Origin: Gemmatimonadaceae bacterium
Lineage (GTDB): Bacteria > Latescibacterota > UBA2968 > UBA8231
NCBI GenBank assembly: GCA_026706075.1
Contig: JAPOZM010000014.1
Location: 1 to 64,000, forward strand
Length of the DNA stretch: 64,000 nucleotides
Direction: 5' to 3'
Positions within the stretch are counted from its first letter, which is position 1, and each line of letters begins with the position of its first letter. Positions 1 to 9,131 of this stretch are shown one piece after another. The notes below the pieces were generated by a model, which saw only the letters and a list, made by a program, of their open reading frames with translations, searched no databases and was not told the DNA's origin. A program made the translations under genes and the position numbers.

Positions 1-76
1 GGGGCAGTAGCTCAGTTGGGAGAGCGCGGGCTTTGCAAGCCTGAGGTCGTCGGTTCGATCCCGATCTGCTCCACCA
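1..76 (+). tRNA. tRNA-Ala (anticodon TGC)
   Basis: A complete cloverleaf can be folded by eye. The 7-bp acceptor stem pairs GGGGCAG with CTGCTCC and contains a G3-U70 pair, the classic alanine identity element. The anticodon loop is TTTGCAA, with TGC at 34-36. The T loop reads GTTCGATCC and the 3' CCA is encoded at 74-76. The gene begins at the first base of the window, so its promoter is not visible. It points towards the convergent cfa gene 38 bp downstream. Confidence 0.97.
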
Positions 77-114
77 CTCCCAGGCCTCGCATCGGCGACG
101 GGGGACGCCGCGGC

Positions 115-1338
115 TCAGCGTTGCGACCGGTACCCGCCGGTCACGCCCCCCGGGGACAGGACGATCTGCCACACCTGGTTCCGCCGCGCCCGGAAGGACC
201 CGGCGCAGGCGAGCAGGTAGTAGCGCCACATCCGTCTGAACCGTTCGTCGTAGTGCGGAATCTCGTCCCAGCGGGGCTCGAGGTTGGCGTGCCAAGCCAT
301 CAGGGTGGGGTCGTAGTTGGCGCCGATGTTGTGCAGGTCTTCGAGTGCGAACAGACCCTCCGCCGCCTCGGTGACCTGTCGGACCGAAGGCAGCTTCGCA
401 TTCGGAAAGATGTAGCGGTCGATCCAGATGTCGCCGGCCAGTTTGGAGCGGTTGCTGCCGATGGTGTGCAACAGGAACAGCCCGTCCGTAGCGAGACAGC
501 GGCGCACGACCTGCATGAAGACCCGGTAGTTCCTCACGCCCACGTGCTCGAACATGCCCACTGACAGGGCGCGATCGAAGGGCCCCTCCAACTCGCGGTA
601 GTCCTGAAGCCGGATCTCGATCGGCAGATCGCCGCACCGCCGTCGCGCATGCTCCGCCTGGTCCCGTGAGATAGTGACGCCCACGCCTTCGACGCCGTAG
701 CGCTCGGCGGCATACTGCAGCGTCCCCCCCCAGCCACAGCCGATGTCGAGCACTTTCATGCCCGGCCGCAGACCCAGCTTCCGGCAGATGAGGTCTAGCT
801 TGGCCTCCTGGGCGGCGTCGAGATCATCGGCCTCATTCCAGTACGCACAGCTGTAGATCATGCGCTGGTCGAGCATGCGCCGGAACAGGTCCTCGCCGAT
901 GTCGTAGTGGCGCTGCCCGACCTGAAAGGCGCGGGAGACGCTTTGCAGGTTGACGAAGGAAGCCCGCAAGCTGGCACCGACCCGGGACCAGCCGATGGCG
1001 CTCTCCTTCACATCGCCCCGCAGGATCCGGTAGATCATCTCGTCGAGGCGGCGGCAGTCCCACCAGCCGTCCATGTAGCTCTCGCCCATCCCCAATGAGC
1101 CCGCACGCAGCAGCCGGCCGTAGAACCGGTCATCGTGCACCTGCAGGTCCCAGGCCCGCTTGCCGTCGACGCCGACATCGACGGTGGCCAGCCGGCCGAT
1201 GACGATTCGGCGGGGGTTGAGGCGGGAGAGGGGCCTCGGATCTGGCGAAGCCTGTCCCGGAGGGGACTGCTCGTTGGGATCGTCAGGGGTCATGGCGGCA
1301 ACGGCGCACCTGGCGCCGACAGACGGCTGGCGTCGCAT
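115..1338 (-). CDS. cfa: Cyclopropane-fatty-acyl-phospholipid synthase family protein
   Basis: Predicted SAM-dependent enzyme that adds a methylene bridge to cis double bonds of membrane phospholipid acyl chains, acting at the inner membrane face. An N-terminal lipid-binding part (about residues 45-160) precedes a class I methyltransferase fold with motif VLDIGCGWGG at 196-205. Family-typical YSCAYW (162-167), FEHVG near 263 and a C-terminal RRNQVWQIVL segment are visible. At 407 residues it is close to E. coli Cfa. An in-frame ATG at 1293 would remove 15 residues that look unlike the family and may be the true start. Neither start has a strong ribosome-binding site. It lies 83 bp downstream of the UbiA-family gene on the same strand. 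The family also includes mycolic-acid-type and other methyltransferases, so the exact product is inferred. Confidence 0.9.
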   Translation of the reverse strand: MRRQPSVGARCAVAAMTPDDPNEQSPPGQASPDPRPLSRLNPRRIVIGRLATVDVGVDGKRAWDLQVHDDRFYGRLLRAGSLGMGESYMDGWWDCRRLDEMIYRILRGDVKESAIGWSRVGASLRASFVNLQSVSRAFQVGQRHYDIGEDLFRRMLDQRMIYSCAYWNEADDLDAAQEAKLDLICRKLGLRPGMKVLDIGCGWGGTLQYAAERYGVEGVGVTISRDQAEHARRRCGDLPIEIRLQDYRELEGPFDRALSVGMFEHVGVRNYRVFMQVVRRCLATDGLFLLHTIGSNRSKLAGDIWIDRYIFPNAKLPSVRQVTEAAEGLFALEDLHNIGANYDPTLMAWHANLEPRWDEIPHYDERFRRMWRYYLLACAGSFRARRNQVWQIVLSPGGVTGGYRSQR

Positions 1339-1421
1339 GGGGCCGGACCGGGTCGATCCCGCGCGCCGGCCACCTGATTCTGACGAGCCGTGGGCCGGCC
1401 GTCAAGAGTGCCCGGAGGCCT

Positions 1422-2306
1422 TTATCCGGCCGGTTTCACTCCATACAGCAGGGCCAGGCTAAGTCCCGCCCACAGGGTCAGGGCGAGCTGCAGGGGGCGG
1501 TCGTGCCACAGCAGTGCCGTCGGGTCCCCTCCAGCCTCCCTGCGGTGAACGAGATAGAGGTAGCGCAGCACCCCGTAGAGAACCAGGGGGATCGTCCATT
1601 GCATCCGATGACCGGCGGAGAGTCCCCCCTCGCCAACTCCGGTTGCGTACAAGGCGTAGCAGACGATGGTCGCCGACGCCAGCACTCCGATGACCTGGTC
1701 GAGGAAGGGGATCCCGTACGCCGCCAGGGCCGGTCGATGACCTGCCGCCTCCTCTCGCAACAGGTCGAGCTCGCCGCGGCGTTTGGCTGCGGCCAGGAAC
1801 AGGGTGAGGGTGCAGGTGCAGAGGATGAACCAGGTGGAGATGGCCACGTCGATGGCCACGGCGCCGCCCACGGCCCGGAGGAAGAACCCGGCGGCCACTA
1901 TCAGAATGTCCACCAGGAAGGCGTCCTTGAGCCCGAGGGAGTAGGCGAGGTTGAGGGCCGCGTAGATGGCGAGGACGGCGGCGAAGGCGGGCTGCAGGAA
2001 CCAGGACCCCGCGAGGCTCCCCGCCAGGAGCACCGCCGCCGCCGAGACGGCCACCCGGGGAGGGAGAGCGCCGCTGGCCACGGGGCGTCCGGCCTTCTGC
2101 GGATGCAGCCGGTCACGACGCGCGTCCGCCACGTCGTTGATCAGGTACACGGAGGCGCTGCTGAGCAGGAAGGCCAGGGCCGCCGCCACGGCGGTGAGCG
2201 CGAAGTCCGCATCGAGGAGGTGCCCGGAGAACACGAGAGCGGCGAGAACGAACAGGTTCTTCACCCACTGCCGGGGCCTCGCAGAGCGCAGGAGAGGGGC
2301 GATCAC
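1422..2306 (-). CDS. UbiA-family prenyltransferase, decaprenyl-phosphate phosphoribosyltransferase-like
   Basis: Polytopic membrane protein of 294 residues with about eight or nine hydrophobic segments. The N-terminal RPRQWVKN and the aspartate-rich motif NDVADARRD followed by HPQKAGRPVASG (about residues 57-79) match the UbiA subgroup that contains decaprenyl-phosphate phosphoribosyltransferase, which moves a phosphoribosyl group onto a polyprenyl phosphate. The first aspartate motif should bind Mg2+ and the diphosphate. The start is GTG at 2306. The polyprenyl acceptor and the role in this organism cannot be read from sequence; it could equally serve quinone or other isoprenoid metabolism. 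A terminator at 2463-2495 separates it from the upstream frr operon. Confidence 0.8.
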   Translation of the reverse strand: MIAPLLRSARPRQWVKNLFVLAALVFSGHLLDADFALTAVAAALAFLLSSASVYLINDVADARRDRLHPQKAGRPVASGALPPRVAVSAAAVLLAGSLAGSWFLQPAFAAVLAIYAALNLAYSLGLKDAFLVDILIVAAGFFLRAVGGAVAIDVAISTWFILCTCTLTLFLAAAKRRGELDLLREEAAGHRPALAAYGIPFLDQVIGVLASATIVCYALYATGVGEGGLSAGHRMQWTIPLVLYGVLRYLYLVHRREAGGDPTALLWHDRPLQLALTLWAGLSLALLYGVKPAG

Positions 2307-2462
2307 TGCGACGCCGCCTCGCCTGCTGCAACTCTCGGGAGCCTCGGGAGCGCGCAGTGGCTGCCTTCGACCTGCGCGTCACTCATCCTCAGGCTGTCTC
2401 TGGTCCCGTTCATTGCGAGCTATGCGGTCTCCCCGAGCACATCAGTCCTCGTCGGCGAGCGC

Positions 2463-2495
2463 AAAAAAGGGCGACGCGGCGGTGCCGCATCGCCC
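2463..2495 (-). terminator. Rho-independent terminator after frr
   Basis: On the minus strand a 12-bp stem (GGGCGATGCGGC with GCCGCGTCGCCC, one G-U pair) closes a 3-nt ACC loop and is followed at once by six T residues (plus-strand A-tract at 2463-2468). It lies 26 bp past the frr stop, where the rplM-rpsI-rpsB-tsf-frr transcript should end. It is one of two convincing intrinsic terminators in the window. Confidence 0.92.
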
Positions 2496-2520
2496 GGGGA
2501 CCGCCGAGGACATGCTCCTG

Positions 2521-3081
2521 TCAGACCTCCATGATCTCCGTCTCTTTGTTCCTGATGGTCTCGTCCACCTTCTTGACGAACTCGTCGGTAAGGGTCTGGA
2601 TGCGGGCGTGGCCCTGCCTCGCCTCGTCCTCCGACATCTCCCCCTCTTTCCTGGCCTCGTCGATCAGGTCCAGCCCGTCCCGACGGGCGTGGCGCACGGC
2701 CACCCGCCCCTCCTCGGCCCGGTTCCGGGCGACCCGGGTCAACTGGATCCGGCGCTCCTCGGTCAGCTCGGGGATCGGCAGGCGGATGATCTGGCCGTCG
2801 TTGCTGGGATTGAGGCCAAGAGAGGCCTCGGCGCGAATCGCCTTCTCAACGGGATCGATAAGGCTCTGCTCGTAGGGCCGGACGGTGAGCAGACGCGGCT
2901 CCGGAGCGCTGATGGAGGCGAGTTGGTTCAGGGGTGTGGGCGTGCCGTAGTAGTCGATCCGGATCCCGTCCAGAAGGGAGACGGTGGCGCGCCCCGTGCG
3001 GATGCCGGTGAGATCCCGCAACAGGGCGGCGATGGCGTTTTCCATCGCCTGCCGAACCTCGCCGAAGATCTCTTCTAGCAT
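2521..3081 (-). CDS. frr: Ribosome recycling factor
   Basis: Splits post-termination 70S ribosomes together with EF-G. The 186-residue length matches the family (about 185). The sequence shows the three-helix-bundle signature: an N-terminal helix with AIAALLRDLTGIRTGRA, YYGTPTPLNQLASISAPEPR in the second domain, and the long C-terminal helices with RIQLTRVARNRAEEGRVAVR. It starts 33 bp after the tsf stop. In most bacteria pyrH (UMP kinase) lies between these two genes; here there is no room for it. A terminator follows. Confidence 0.98.
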   Translation of the reverse strand: MLEEIFGEVRQAMENAIAALLRDLTGIRTGRATVSLLDGIRIDYYGTPTPLNQLASISAPEPRLLTVRPYEQSLIDPVEKAIRAEASLGLNPSNDGQIIRLPIPELTEERRIQLTRVARNRAEEGRVAVRHARRDGLDLIDEARKEGEMSEDEARQGHARIQTLTDEFVKKVDETIRNKETEIMEV

Positions 3082-3114
3082 GTCATCGGACGCCGTTGAC
3101 GGCAGGTTCCGGAC

Positions 3115-3714
<600 letters not shown>

Positions 3715-3752
3715 GGTTGTTCCTGCCTCCCTTTCAGGTCTCCGGACGCGCC

Positions 3753-4511
3753 TCAGGCGGAGGTCGCGGCTTCGGCGGGCGCTGCAGCCGGCTCGTCTTC
3801 TTCGGTACGGGCACCACGGCCCTTGTCGGCGGCGGCGCTCCCCTCGATGACCGCGTCAGCCACGGCGCGCGTGATGAGCTCGATCGAACGGATGGCATCG
3901 TCGTTCCCGGGCACCGGGTAGGTCACCGCCTCGGGGTCGCAGTTGGTGTCGACGATCGCCACGGAGGGGATGCCGAGCTTGCGCGCCTCGGCCATGGCCA
4001 GCCGCTCCTTGCGGATGTCGATGATGTAGATGAGCCCCGGAATGCCGTTCATCTTGCGGATCCCTTCCAGGGTCCTGACCATCCGGGTCCGCTCCTTCTC
4101 CAGGAGCAGGACCTCCTTCTTCTTGAGCTTCTCGTAGGTTCCGTCGCTGGCGATGCGGTCCAGGTGGTCCAGGTGGCGGATGTTCTGCCGGATCGTCTGC
4201 CAGTTGGTCAGCATGCCGCCGAGCCAGCGCTCGGTGACGTAGAACATGCCACAGCGCTCGGCCTCGGACCGGATGACGTCCACGGCCTGCTTCTTGGTGC
4301 CGACGAATAGCACCGCCCGCCCCTCCTGTGCCGTGCGGCGCACGGCGTCGGTGGCCTCCTGAAGGCGCTTTACCGTCTTGTTGAGATCGACGATGTGGAT
4401 GCCGTTCCGCTCGGTGAAGATGAAAGGCTTCATCTTCGGATCCCAGCGGCGGGTCTGGTGGCCGAAATGGGTGCCCGCCTCGAGCAGATCGCGGAGGCTC
4501 ACTTCTGTCAT
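3753..4511 (-). CDS. rpsB: 30S ribosomal protein S2
   Basis: Small-subunit protein at the head-body junction, needed for S1 docking. Family hallmarks are LLEAGTHFGHQTRRWDPKM near the N-terminus, FVGTKKQA, the WLGGMLTNW segment and PSVAIVDTNCDPE. The 252 residues are normal length and end in an acidic, alanine-rich tail common in high-GC genomes. The ATG at 4511 is preceded by GGAG. It follows rpsI by 58 bp on the same strand. Confidence 0.98.
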   Translation of the reverse strand: MTEVSLRDLLEAGTHFGHQTRRWDPKMKPFIFTERNGIHIVDLNKTVKRLQEATDAVRRTAQEGRAVLFVGTKKQAVDVIRSEAERCGMFYVTERWLGGMLTNWQTIRQNIRHLDHLDRIASDGTYEKLKKKEVLLLEKERTRMVRTLEGIRKMNGIPGLIYIIDIRKERLAMAEARKLGIPSVAIVDTNCDPEAVTYPVPGNDDAIRSIELITRAVADAVIEGSAAADKGRGARTEEDEPAAAPAEAATSA

Positions 4512-4569
4512 GGAGGAGTCGTCTCCTGGGAGCTTGTTGAGGCTTCCACCCGGCTCGCCTGCGGCGCGC

Positions 4570-4965
4570 CTATCTCTTGGAGAACTGGAAGCGCTTTCGG
4601 GCGCCGGCGAGCCCGTACTTCTTGCGTTCCTTCTCGCGGGGATCGCGAGTCAGGAAGCCGGCCTTCTTCAGCGTCGTCCGCATGGTGGGGTCGTACGCCA
4701 CCAGGGCACGGGCGATTCCGAGGGACATGGCGCCTGCCTGACCGCGCAGGCCGCCGCCCTGGCTGCTGATGTGGATGTCGAACTTGTCGCGCGATTCCGT
4801 CACCTGCAAGGGCTGGACCATGATCATCTCGAGGGCGTCGCGCCTCAGGTAGTCCTCGACGCGGCGGCCGTTGATCAGGATCTGCCCGGACCCGGGGCGC
4901 AACCGCACTCTCGCCACGGAGGTCTTGCGCCGTCCTGTCGCTTCGAACCTGTGTTCCTCAGCCAT
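4570..4965 (-). CDS. rpsI: 30S ribosomal protein S9
   Basis: Small-subunit head protein whose C-terminal tail reaches the P-site tRNA. The 131-residue sequence has the family blocks ATGRRKTSVARVRLRPG near the start, INGRRVEDYL, and the invariant basic tail ending KRFQFSKR. It follows rplM by 21 bp; rplM-rpsI is a near-universal pair. Confidence 0.98.
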   Translation of the reverse strand: MAEEHRFEATGRRKTSVARVRLRPGSGQILINGRRVEDYLRRDALEMIMVQPLQVTESRDKFDIHISSQGGGLRGQAGAMSLGIARALVAYDPTMRTTLKKAGFLTRDPREKERKKYGLAGARKRFQFSKR

Positions 4966-4986
4966 GATTCCTCGACGCGGTCCGAC

Positions 4987-5421
4987 CTAGAGGTCGAGCA
5001 CTTCGGGTTGCTGGGCCCCGTGGCCGTGTTCGCCGCCGACGTAGACCCTCAGCTTCTTGAACATGCGCCGGCCGAGGGGCGTGCGGGGCAGCATGCCTCT
5101 GACGGCCGTGCGCAGGATGCGCTCCGGGTGCTTCTCCATCATCTGGGCGAAGCTGGTGGTGCGGATGCCGCCGGGATAGCCGGTGTGCCGGTAGTAGACC
5201 TTCTGCTCGGCCTTGTTGCCCGTGACGCGGATCTTCTCGGCGTTGATGACCACGATGTGGTCTCCCATATCGTGGTGAGGCGTATAGGCGGGCTTGTGCT
5301 TTCCCCGCAGGTAGTGGGCGATCCGGGTCGCCAGTCGGCCGAGGGTCTTGCCCTCGGCATCGACCAGGTACCAGCGGTTCTCGATCTCGGCCCCTTTCGG
5401 GGAATAGGTCCGTGTCGTCAA
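4987..5421 (-). CDS. rplM: 50S ribosomal protein L13
   Basis: Early-assembly large-subunit protein. It shows [40 protein letters not shown] and the [12 protein letters not shown] block. I place the start at TTG 5421 because the product then begins [13 protein letters not shown], like family members, is 144 residues long, and has AGGTGG eight bases upstream. ATG codons at 5451 and 5478 are in frame and would add 10 or 19 atypical residues. The gene heads rplM-rpsI-rpsB-tsf-frr and has its own promoter inside the end of the DedA gene. Confidence 0.95.
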   Translation of the reverse strand: MTTRTYSPKGAEIENRWYLVDAEGKTLGRLATRIAHYLRGKHKPAYTPHHDMGDHIVVINAEKIRVTGNKAEQKVYYRHTGYPGGIRTTSFAQMMEKHPERILRTAVRGMLPRTPLGRRMFKKLRVYVGGEHGHGAQQPEVLDL

Positions 5422-5495
5422 CTCCGGATCCACCTTTGGAGAGCCCGGCATTCGAGGCCCGACAGCTGCTTGCGGCAATTCGAAAGGAACATGTG

Positions 5496-5524
5496 AAGCT
5501 ATCCCGAACGGCTCCGATTGTCAA
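5496..5524 (-). promoter_or_regulatory. Sigma-70-type promoter for the rplM operon
   Basis: On the minus strand a perfect -35 TTGACA (5524-5519) is followed after exactly 17 bp by TAGCTT (5501-5496). It overlaps the last codons of the upstream DedA gene. Transcription would begin near 5489, leaving about 70 nt before the favoured rplM start. Confidence 0.75.
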
Positions 5525-6143
5525 TGATGGAACGACGCCGCAGCCACACGCGAAGCCCGGCCAAGGCCGCGGCGGCGGCCAGCAGGACCATCATTGCCCG
5601 GTTGTACCGGGCAAGCAGCTCCGAGACCCGATCCCAGTTCTCCCCGAGGGCCATCCCCGCGTACAGGAGAAGGCCGTTCCACAGCAGCATGCTCACCATG
5701 CCCAGCCCCGCCACAGTGGGCCAGCCCAGCCCACCGAAGCCCGCGCTGATGGCGATGACCGACCTTACGCCGCTGAGAAACCGATTGCCGAGGACGAGCC
5801 AGGCGCCGTAGCGCTGCAGCCACCGGGACGCCCGCTGCATCCGCCGCTCCGGGAAGATCCGGGCGCGCCAGCCGCCGCCATGGAGAAACCCGCGGCCCTG
5901 GGACCGGCCGATGGCGTACATGACCAGGAATCCCGCCGTTCCCCCGAGGCAGGTCACGGCGTAGACCGGGACCCAGGAGAGCACCCCCCGTCCGGCCAGG
6001 TAGGCGGAGAACACGACCACCGTGTCGCCCGGAACCGGCGGCAGGACGTTCTCGAGGAAGGCGCTCAGACCCAGGGCGGCATAGGCCCAGGGCGCCGGGA
6101 GCTCCCCAATCCGCTGCACCAGCTGCTCGAAATACTCCCCCAC
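5499..6143 (-). CDS. DedA/SNARE-associated family membrane protein
   Basis: Polytopic inner-membrane protein of about 214 residues. DedA proteins act in membrane homeostasis and some are undecaprenyl-phosphate or phospholipid translocases. The family signatures are visible: [21 protein letters not shown] in the first re-entrant segment, the basic [18 protein letters not shown] motif, and [15 protein letters not shown], followed by a C-terminal helix with a basic tail. The likely start is GTG 6143, two bases after the ispDF stop, so translation is probably coupled. The reading frame is open further upstream, but that stretch is the shadow of ispDF. Confidence 0.88.
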   Translation of the reverse strand: MGEYFEQLVQRIGELPAPWAYAALGLSAFLENVLPPVPGDTVVVFSAYLAGRGVLSWVPVYAVTCLGGTAGFLVMYAIGRSQGRGFLHGGGWRARIFPERRMQRASRWLQRYGAWLVLGNRFLSGVRSVIAISAGFGGLGWPTVAGLGMVSMLLWNGLLLYAGMALGENWDRVSELLARYNRAMMVLLAAAAALAGLRVWLRRRSIIDNRSRSG

Positions 6144-6145
6144 GG

Positions 6146-7276
6146 TCAGAGCCGCACAGAGGCCACGGCCTGCGCCGCCATCCCCTCCTGCCGGCCGACG
6201 AACCCGAGACGCTCGGTGGTCGTCGCCTTGACGCTGATCCGGCCGGGATCGATCCCCAGGGCGCCGGCGAGGGCCTCGGCCATCGCCCCGGCGTGCGGGG
6301 CCAGCTTCGGCGCCTGCGCCATGACCACGGCATCGACGTTGACGACCTCCGCCGCCACCGCCCGCAGGCGATCCCGCACCCTGGCGAGAAGGACGAGGCT
6401 GGAGATGCCCTCGTACTCCGGGTCGTCGTCGGGGAAGAGACGCCCGATGTCCCCCAGGCCGGCGGCTCCCAGGAGGGCGTCGATGACGGCATGGGTGAGG
6501 ACGTCCGCGTCCGAGTGACCCAGGAGTCCCCGGTCGGACCGGATGGCGACGCCGCCGAGGACCAGCGGCCGTCCGGCGGCGAAGGGGTGCACGTCGTAAC
6601 CGATCCCGGTGCGCACCTCGGCGGCGACCCGGAGATCCTCGGGGTGGGTGATCTTCACGTTCGCCTCTTCTCCTGGCACCACGTGCACCGGGATCCCCGC
6701 CCGCTCCAGCATGGAGGCTTCGTCCGTCGGCTGCGGGCCCGGCGCGGGGGATCGGAAGGCTGCATCCAGAAGGGAGCGGCGGAAACCCTGGGGGGTCTGG
6801 GCCCGGAAGAGGCGGCTGCGGTCCGGGGACTCGAGGACCCGGCCGCCATCGACGACCTTGATCGTCTCCGTCACCGGCAGGGCGGGCACTGCGGCCCCGT
6901 GTTCCTCCGCCACCGCCGCGACGCGCTCGATCAGGTCCGTCGACACCCACGGGCGCACGGCGTCGTGCACGAGGACGATTTCTTCGCCGGCGAGGGCCTC
7001 CAACCCCGCCCGCACCGACTCCGACCGCGTGGAACCGCCGAGGACCGGAGCCTGGAGCTTGTCGAGGAAGGGATCGGAGGAGATGCTCCCGAAACGCTCC
7101 TGGTCATCGCCGTGGATGGCCGCGATGATCCGGCCGATTCTCGGGCTGGCCTGCAGGCGCGCGAGGGTGTGCCAGAGGACGGGGCGCCCGCCCAGCAGCC
7201 GGTACTGTTTGGCCGGCCCCTCTCCCATGCGGAGGCCCCGGCCGGCGGCGGGGACGATGGCGGCGGCCGTCGCCAT
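6146..7276 (-). CDS. ispDF: Bifunctional IspD/IspF of the MEP isoprenoid pathway
   Basis: A single 376-residue chain carries two steps of the non-mevalonate pathway. Residues 1 to about 220 form the IspD cytidylyltransferase ([14 protein letters not shown] nucleotide-binding start, [23 protein letters not shown]), which makes CDP-methylerythritol. Residues from about 222 form the IspF cyclodiphosphate synthase, with metal-binding [42 protein letters not shown] split as [10 protein letters not shown] and [13 protein letters not shown], and LFPDDDP. The middle enzyme, IspE, is not in the window. ATG 7276 is one base after the queA stop. IspDF fusions are best known from alpha- and epsilon-proteobacteria. 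Confidence 0.95.
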   Translation of the reverse strand: MATAAAIVPAAGRGLRMGEGPAKQYRLLGGRPVLWHTLARLQASPRIGRIIAAIHGDDQERFGSISSDPFLDKLQAPVLGGSTRSESVRAGLEALAGEEIVLVHDAVRPWVSTDLIERVAAVAEEHGAAVPALPVTETIKVVDGGRVLESPDRSRLFRAQTPQGFRRSLLDAAFRSPAPGPQPTDEASMLERAGIPVHVVPGEEANVKITHPEDLRVAAEVRTGIGYDVHPFAAGRPLVLGGVAIRSDRGLLGHSDADVLTHAVIDALLGAAGLGDIGRLFPDDDPEYEGISSLVLLARVRDRLRAVAAEVVNVDAVVMAQAPKLAPHAGAMAEALAGALGIDPGRISVKATTTERLGFVGRQEGMAAQAVASVRL

Positions 7277-7277
7277 G

Positions 7278-8336
7278 TCAGGCGATGAACATGGCATCGC
7301 CATAGCTGTGGAAGCGATAGCCCTTGCGCACCGCTTCGGCGTAGGCCTCCAGGAGCCGGTGACGGCCGGCAAAGGCGGCGGCCAGCATGAGAAGGCTGGA
7401 TCGCGGCCGGTGGAAGTTGGTGATCAGGGCATCCACCGCCCGGAAGTGGTGGGGAGGTCTGATTACGAGGTCGGTCCAGCCCTCTCCCGCCCGCAGGCCG
7501 CGGCCGGCCCAGGCAGACTCGAGGACGCGCACCGCCGTGGTGCCCACGGCGATCGCCCGGCCTCCCGCCCGGCGGCGCCGGTTCACCTCCTCGGCGGTCT
7601 CGACGGGCAGGCGGTAGTACTCCGCCGCCACCCGGTGGCGCCGCGGGTCGGCGCAGCGGATGGTCTCGAAGGTCCCGGGGCCGACGTGGAGGACGAGGTG
7701 CGCCACCGCCACACCCAGCGACCGGATGCGGTCCAGCAGCTCGCCCGTGAAGTGCAGTCCGGCCGTGGGGGCGGCGATCGATCCCGGGTCACGGGCGTAG
7801 ACGGTCTGGTAGCGGTCCCGGTCCAGGGGCTCGCCCTCCCGGCGGATGTAGGGCGGCAGCGGCACCTCGCCGGAACGCTCCAGCAGCGGCAGGAGGGCCT
7901 TGAAACCGGTGGGATCGTCCCCGGGCGCCCCTGCCCCCGCCCGGGGCAGACGCACCCGGACCCTGTCCTCGACCCGCCCGACCACATCCAGGGATTCCTG
8001 CGAGCCGTCGAGTTCGATGCGGTCCCCCGCCGCCAGTCCCCGCAGGGGCCGGGCCATGGCCAGCCAGCACTCCTCCTCCCGGCCGAGGAGGAGGATCTGA
8101 ACGCGCCCCCCCGTCCTCGCCTTGCGTCCGTTGAGGCGGGCGGCCACCACCCGGCTCTGGTTGAGGACGAGGACATCTTCGGGGCGCAGCAGGTCGGGAA
8201 CCTGTCCGAAGAGGAGATGGCGCCGGCTGCCGCCATCCCGATCGATGGCCAGCAGGCGCGATGCGTCGCGGCGGGGGGAAGGGTACTGGGCTACGAGCCC
8301 CTCGGGCAGGTCGAAGTCGAGGTCTTCGAGGCGCAT
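7278..8336 (-). CDS. queA: S-adenosylmethionine:tRNA ribosyltransferase-isomerase
   Basis: Transfers and isomerises the ribosyl part of SAM onto preQ1 at tRNA position 34, giving epoxyqueuosine. The 352-residue protein starts [19 protein letters not shown] and shows [15 protein letters not shown], the [15 protein letters not shown] block, LHVGPGTF and [12 protein letters not shown] at the C-terminus, all family-typical. The frame is open 46 codons further upstream, but only ATG 8336 gives the family N-terminus. The stop overlaps the region of the ispDF start, indicating one transcript. No other queuosine gene is in view. Confidence 0.97.
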   Translation of the reverse strand: MRLEDLDFDLPEGLVAQYPSPRRDASRLLAIDRDGGSRRHLLFGQVPDLLRPEDVLVLNQSRVVAARLNGRKARTGGRVQILLLGREEECWLAMARPLRGLAAGDRIELDGSQESLDVVGRVEDRVRVRLPRAGAGAPGDDPTGFKALLPLLERSGEVPLPPYIRREGEPLDRDRYQTVYARDPGSIAAPTAGLHFTGELLDRIRSLGVAVAHLVLHVGPGTFETIRCADPRRHRVAAEYYRLPVETAEEVNRRRRAGGRAIAVGTTAVRVLESAWAGRGLRAGEGWTDLVIRPPHHFRAVDALITNFHRPRSSLLMLAAAFAGRHRLLEAYAEAVRKGYRFHSYGDAMFIA

Positions 8337-8407
8337 GGGGGGGCTTGCTCCGGGACGCGGCAAGCTACGGGTGGGGGGAAAGGGGGTCAAGACCGCCTCG
8401 CGGCGGC

Positions 8408-9097
8408 TCACCGACGGGCGTGGCGGAAGATCGTGCCCAGGATCTTCCACCCGGCCCGCACCGTCCCTGCCCAAGTCCCGGTGACCTTCGAGGCACCGGC
8501 CAGTCGGCGCCGGTAGCTGACCGGCACCTCGACCGCGGCCACCCCGAGACGCGCCGCCTTGACCTGCATCTCGACGGTCCAGCCGAAATCGCGGTCGGAC
8601 ATGCCGATGCGCTCAAGGGTTTCCCGCCGGATTGCACGGAAGGGCCCGAGATCGGTGTACGATACACGGTACAGCCATCGGATCAGGACGGTGGCCAGGG
8701 CGTTGCCGAAGCGGGCCTGGGGCAGCATCGCCCCGGGCTCCCGCCGCCCGAGGACCCGTGAGCCGACGACGAAGTCCACCTGGCCTGCCAGCAGCGGCTC
8801 GAGGAGATCCACCATCTCCCCGGGGTAATCGCTGTAGTCGCCATCGAGGAAGACTACGATCTCGGTCTCCGGATGCAGCGCGGCGATCCCGGCCAGGCAA
8901 GCCTGCCCGTACCCCCTTCGCGGTTCGTGGACGACGCGGGCCCCCCACTCGGCGGCCCTCTGAGCGGTTGCGTCCGCGGAGTCGTTGTCGACGACGATGA
9001 TGTCGTCTGCGGTTGCGGGCGGGATGTCGGCCAGGACGCGGAGGATGGCGTCCTGCTCGTTGCGGGCGGGGATGATGACCGCGACCTTGCCCGCCAA
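8408..9097 (-). CDS. Glycosyltransferase family 2, polyprenyl-phosphate-sugar type
   Basis: Cytoplasmic GT-A enzyme of 229 residues. The N-terminal VAVIIPARNEQDAI, the metal-binding FLDGDYSD (D85, D87) and TDLGPFRAIRRETL place it in the DPM1/UgtP-like clade that moves a hexose from a nucleotide sugar to a lipid phosphate. It lacks the C-terminal membrane helices of some relatives. The best start is TTG 9097; no ATG is available upstream before the hydrolase stop. It is 34 bp downstream of the hydrolase gene and 71 bp upstream of queA. The actual sugar and acceptor are unknown. Confidence 0.85.
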   Translation of the reverse strand: MAGKVAVIIPARNEQDAILRVLADIPPATADDIIVVDNDSADATAQRAAEWGARVVHEPRRGYGQACLAGIAALHPETEIVVFLDGDYSDYPGEMVDLLEPLLAGQVDFVVGSRVLGRREPGAMLPQARFGNALATVLIRWLYRVSYTDLGPFRAIRRETLERIGMSDRDFGWTVEMQVKAARLGVAAVEVPVSYRRRLAGASKVTGTWAGTVRAGWKILGTIFRHARR

Positions 9098-9131
9098 CTG
9101 GAGGACCGTCGGCGCCCGGAGGCGGCCTCTG

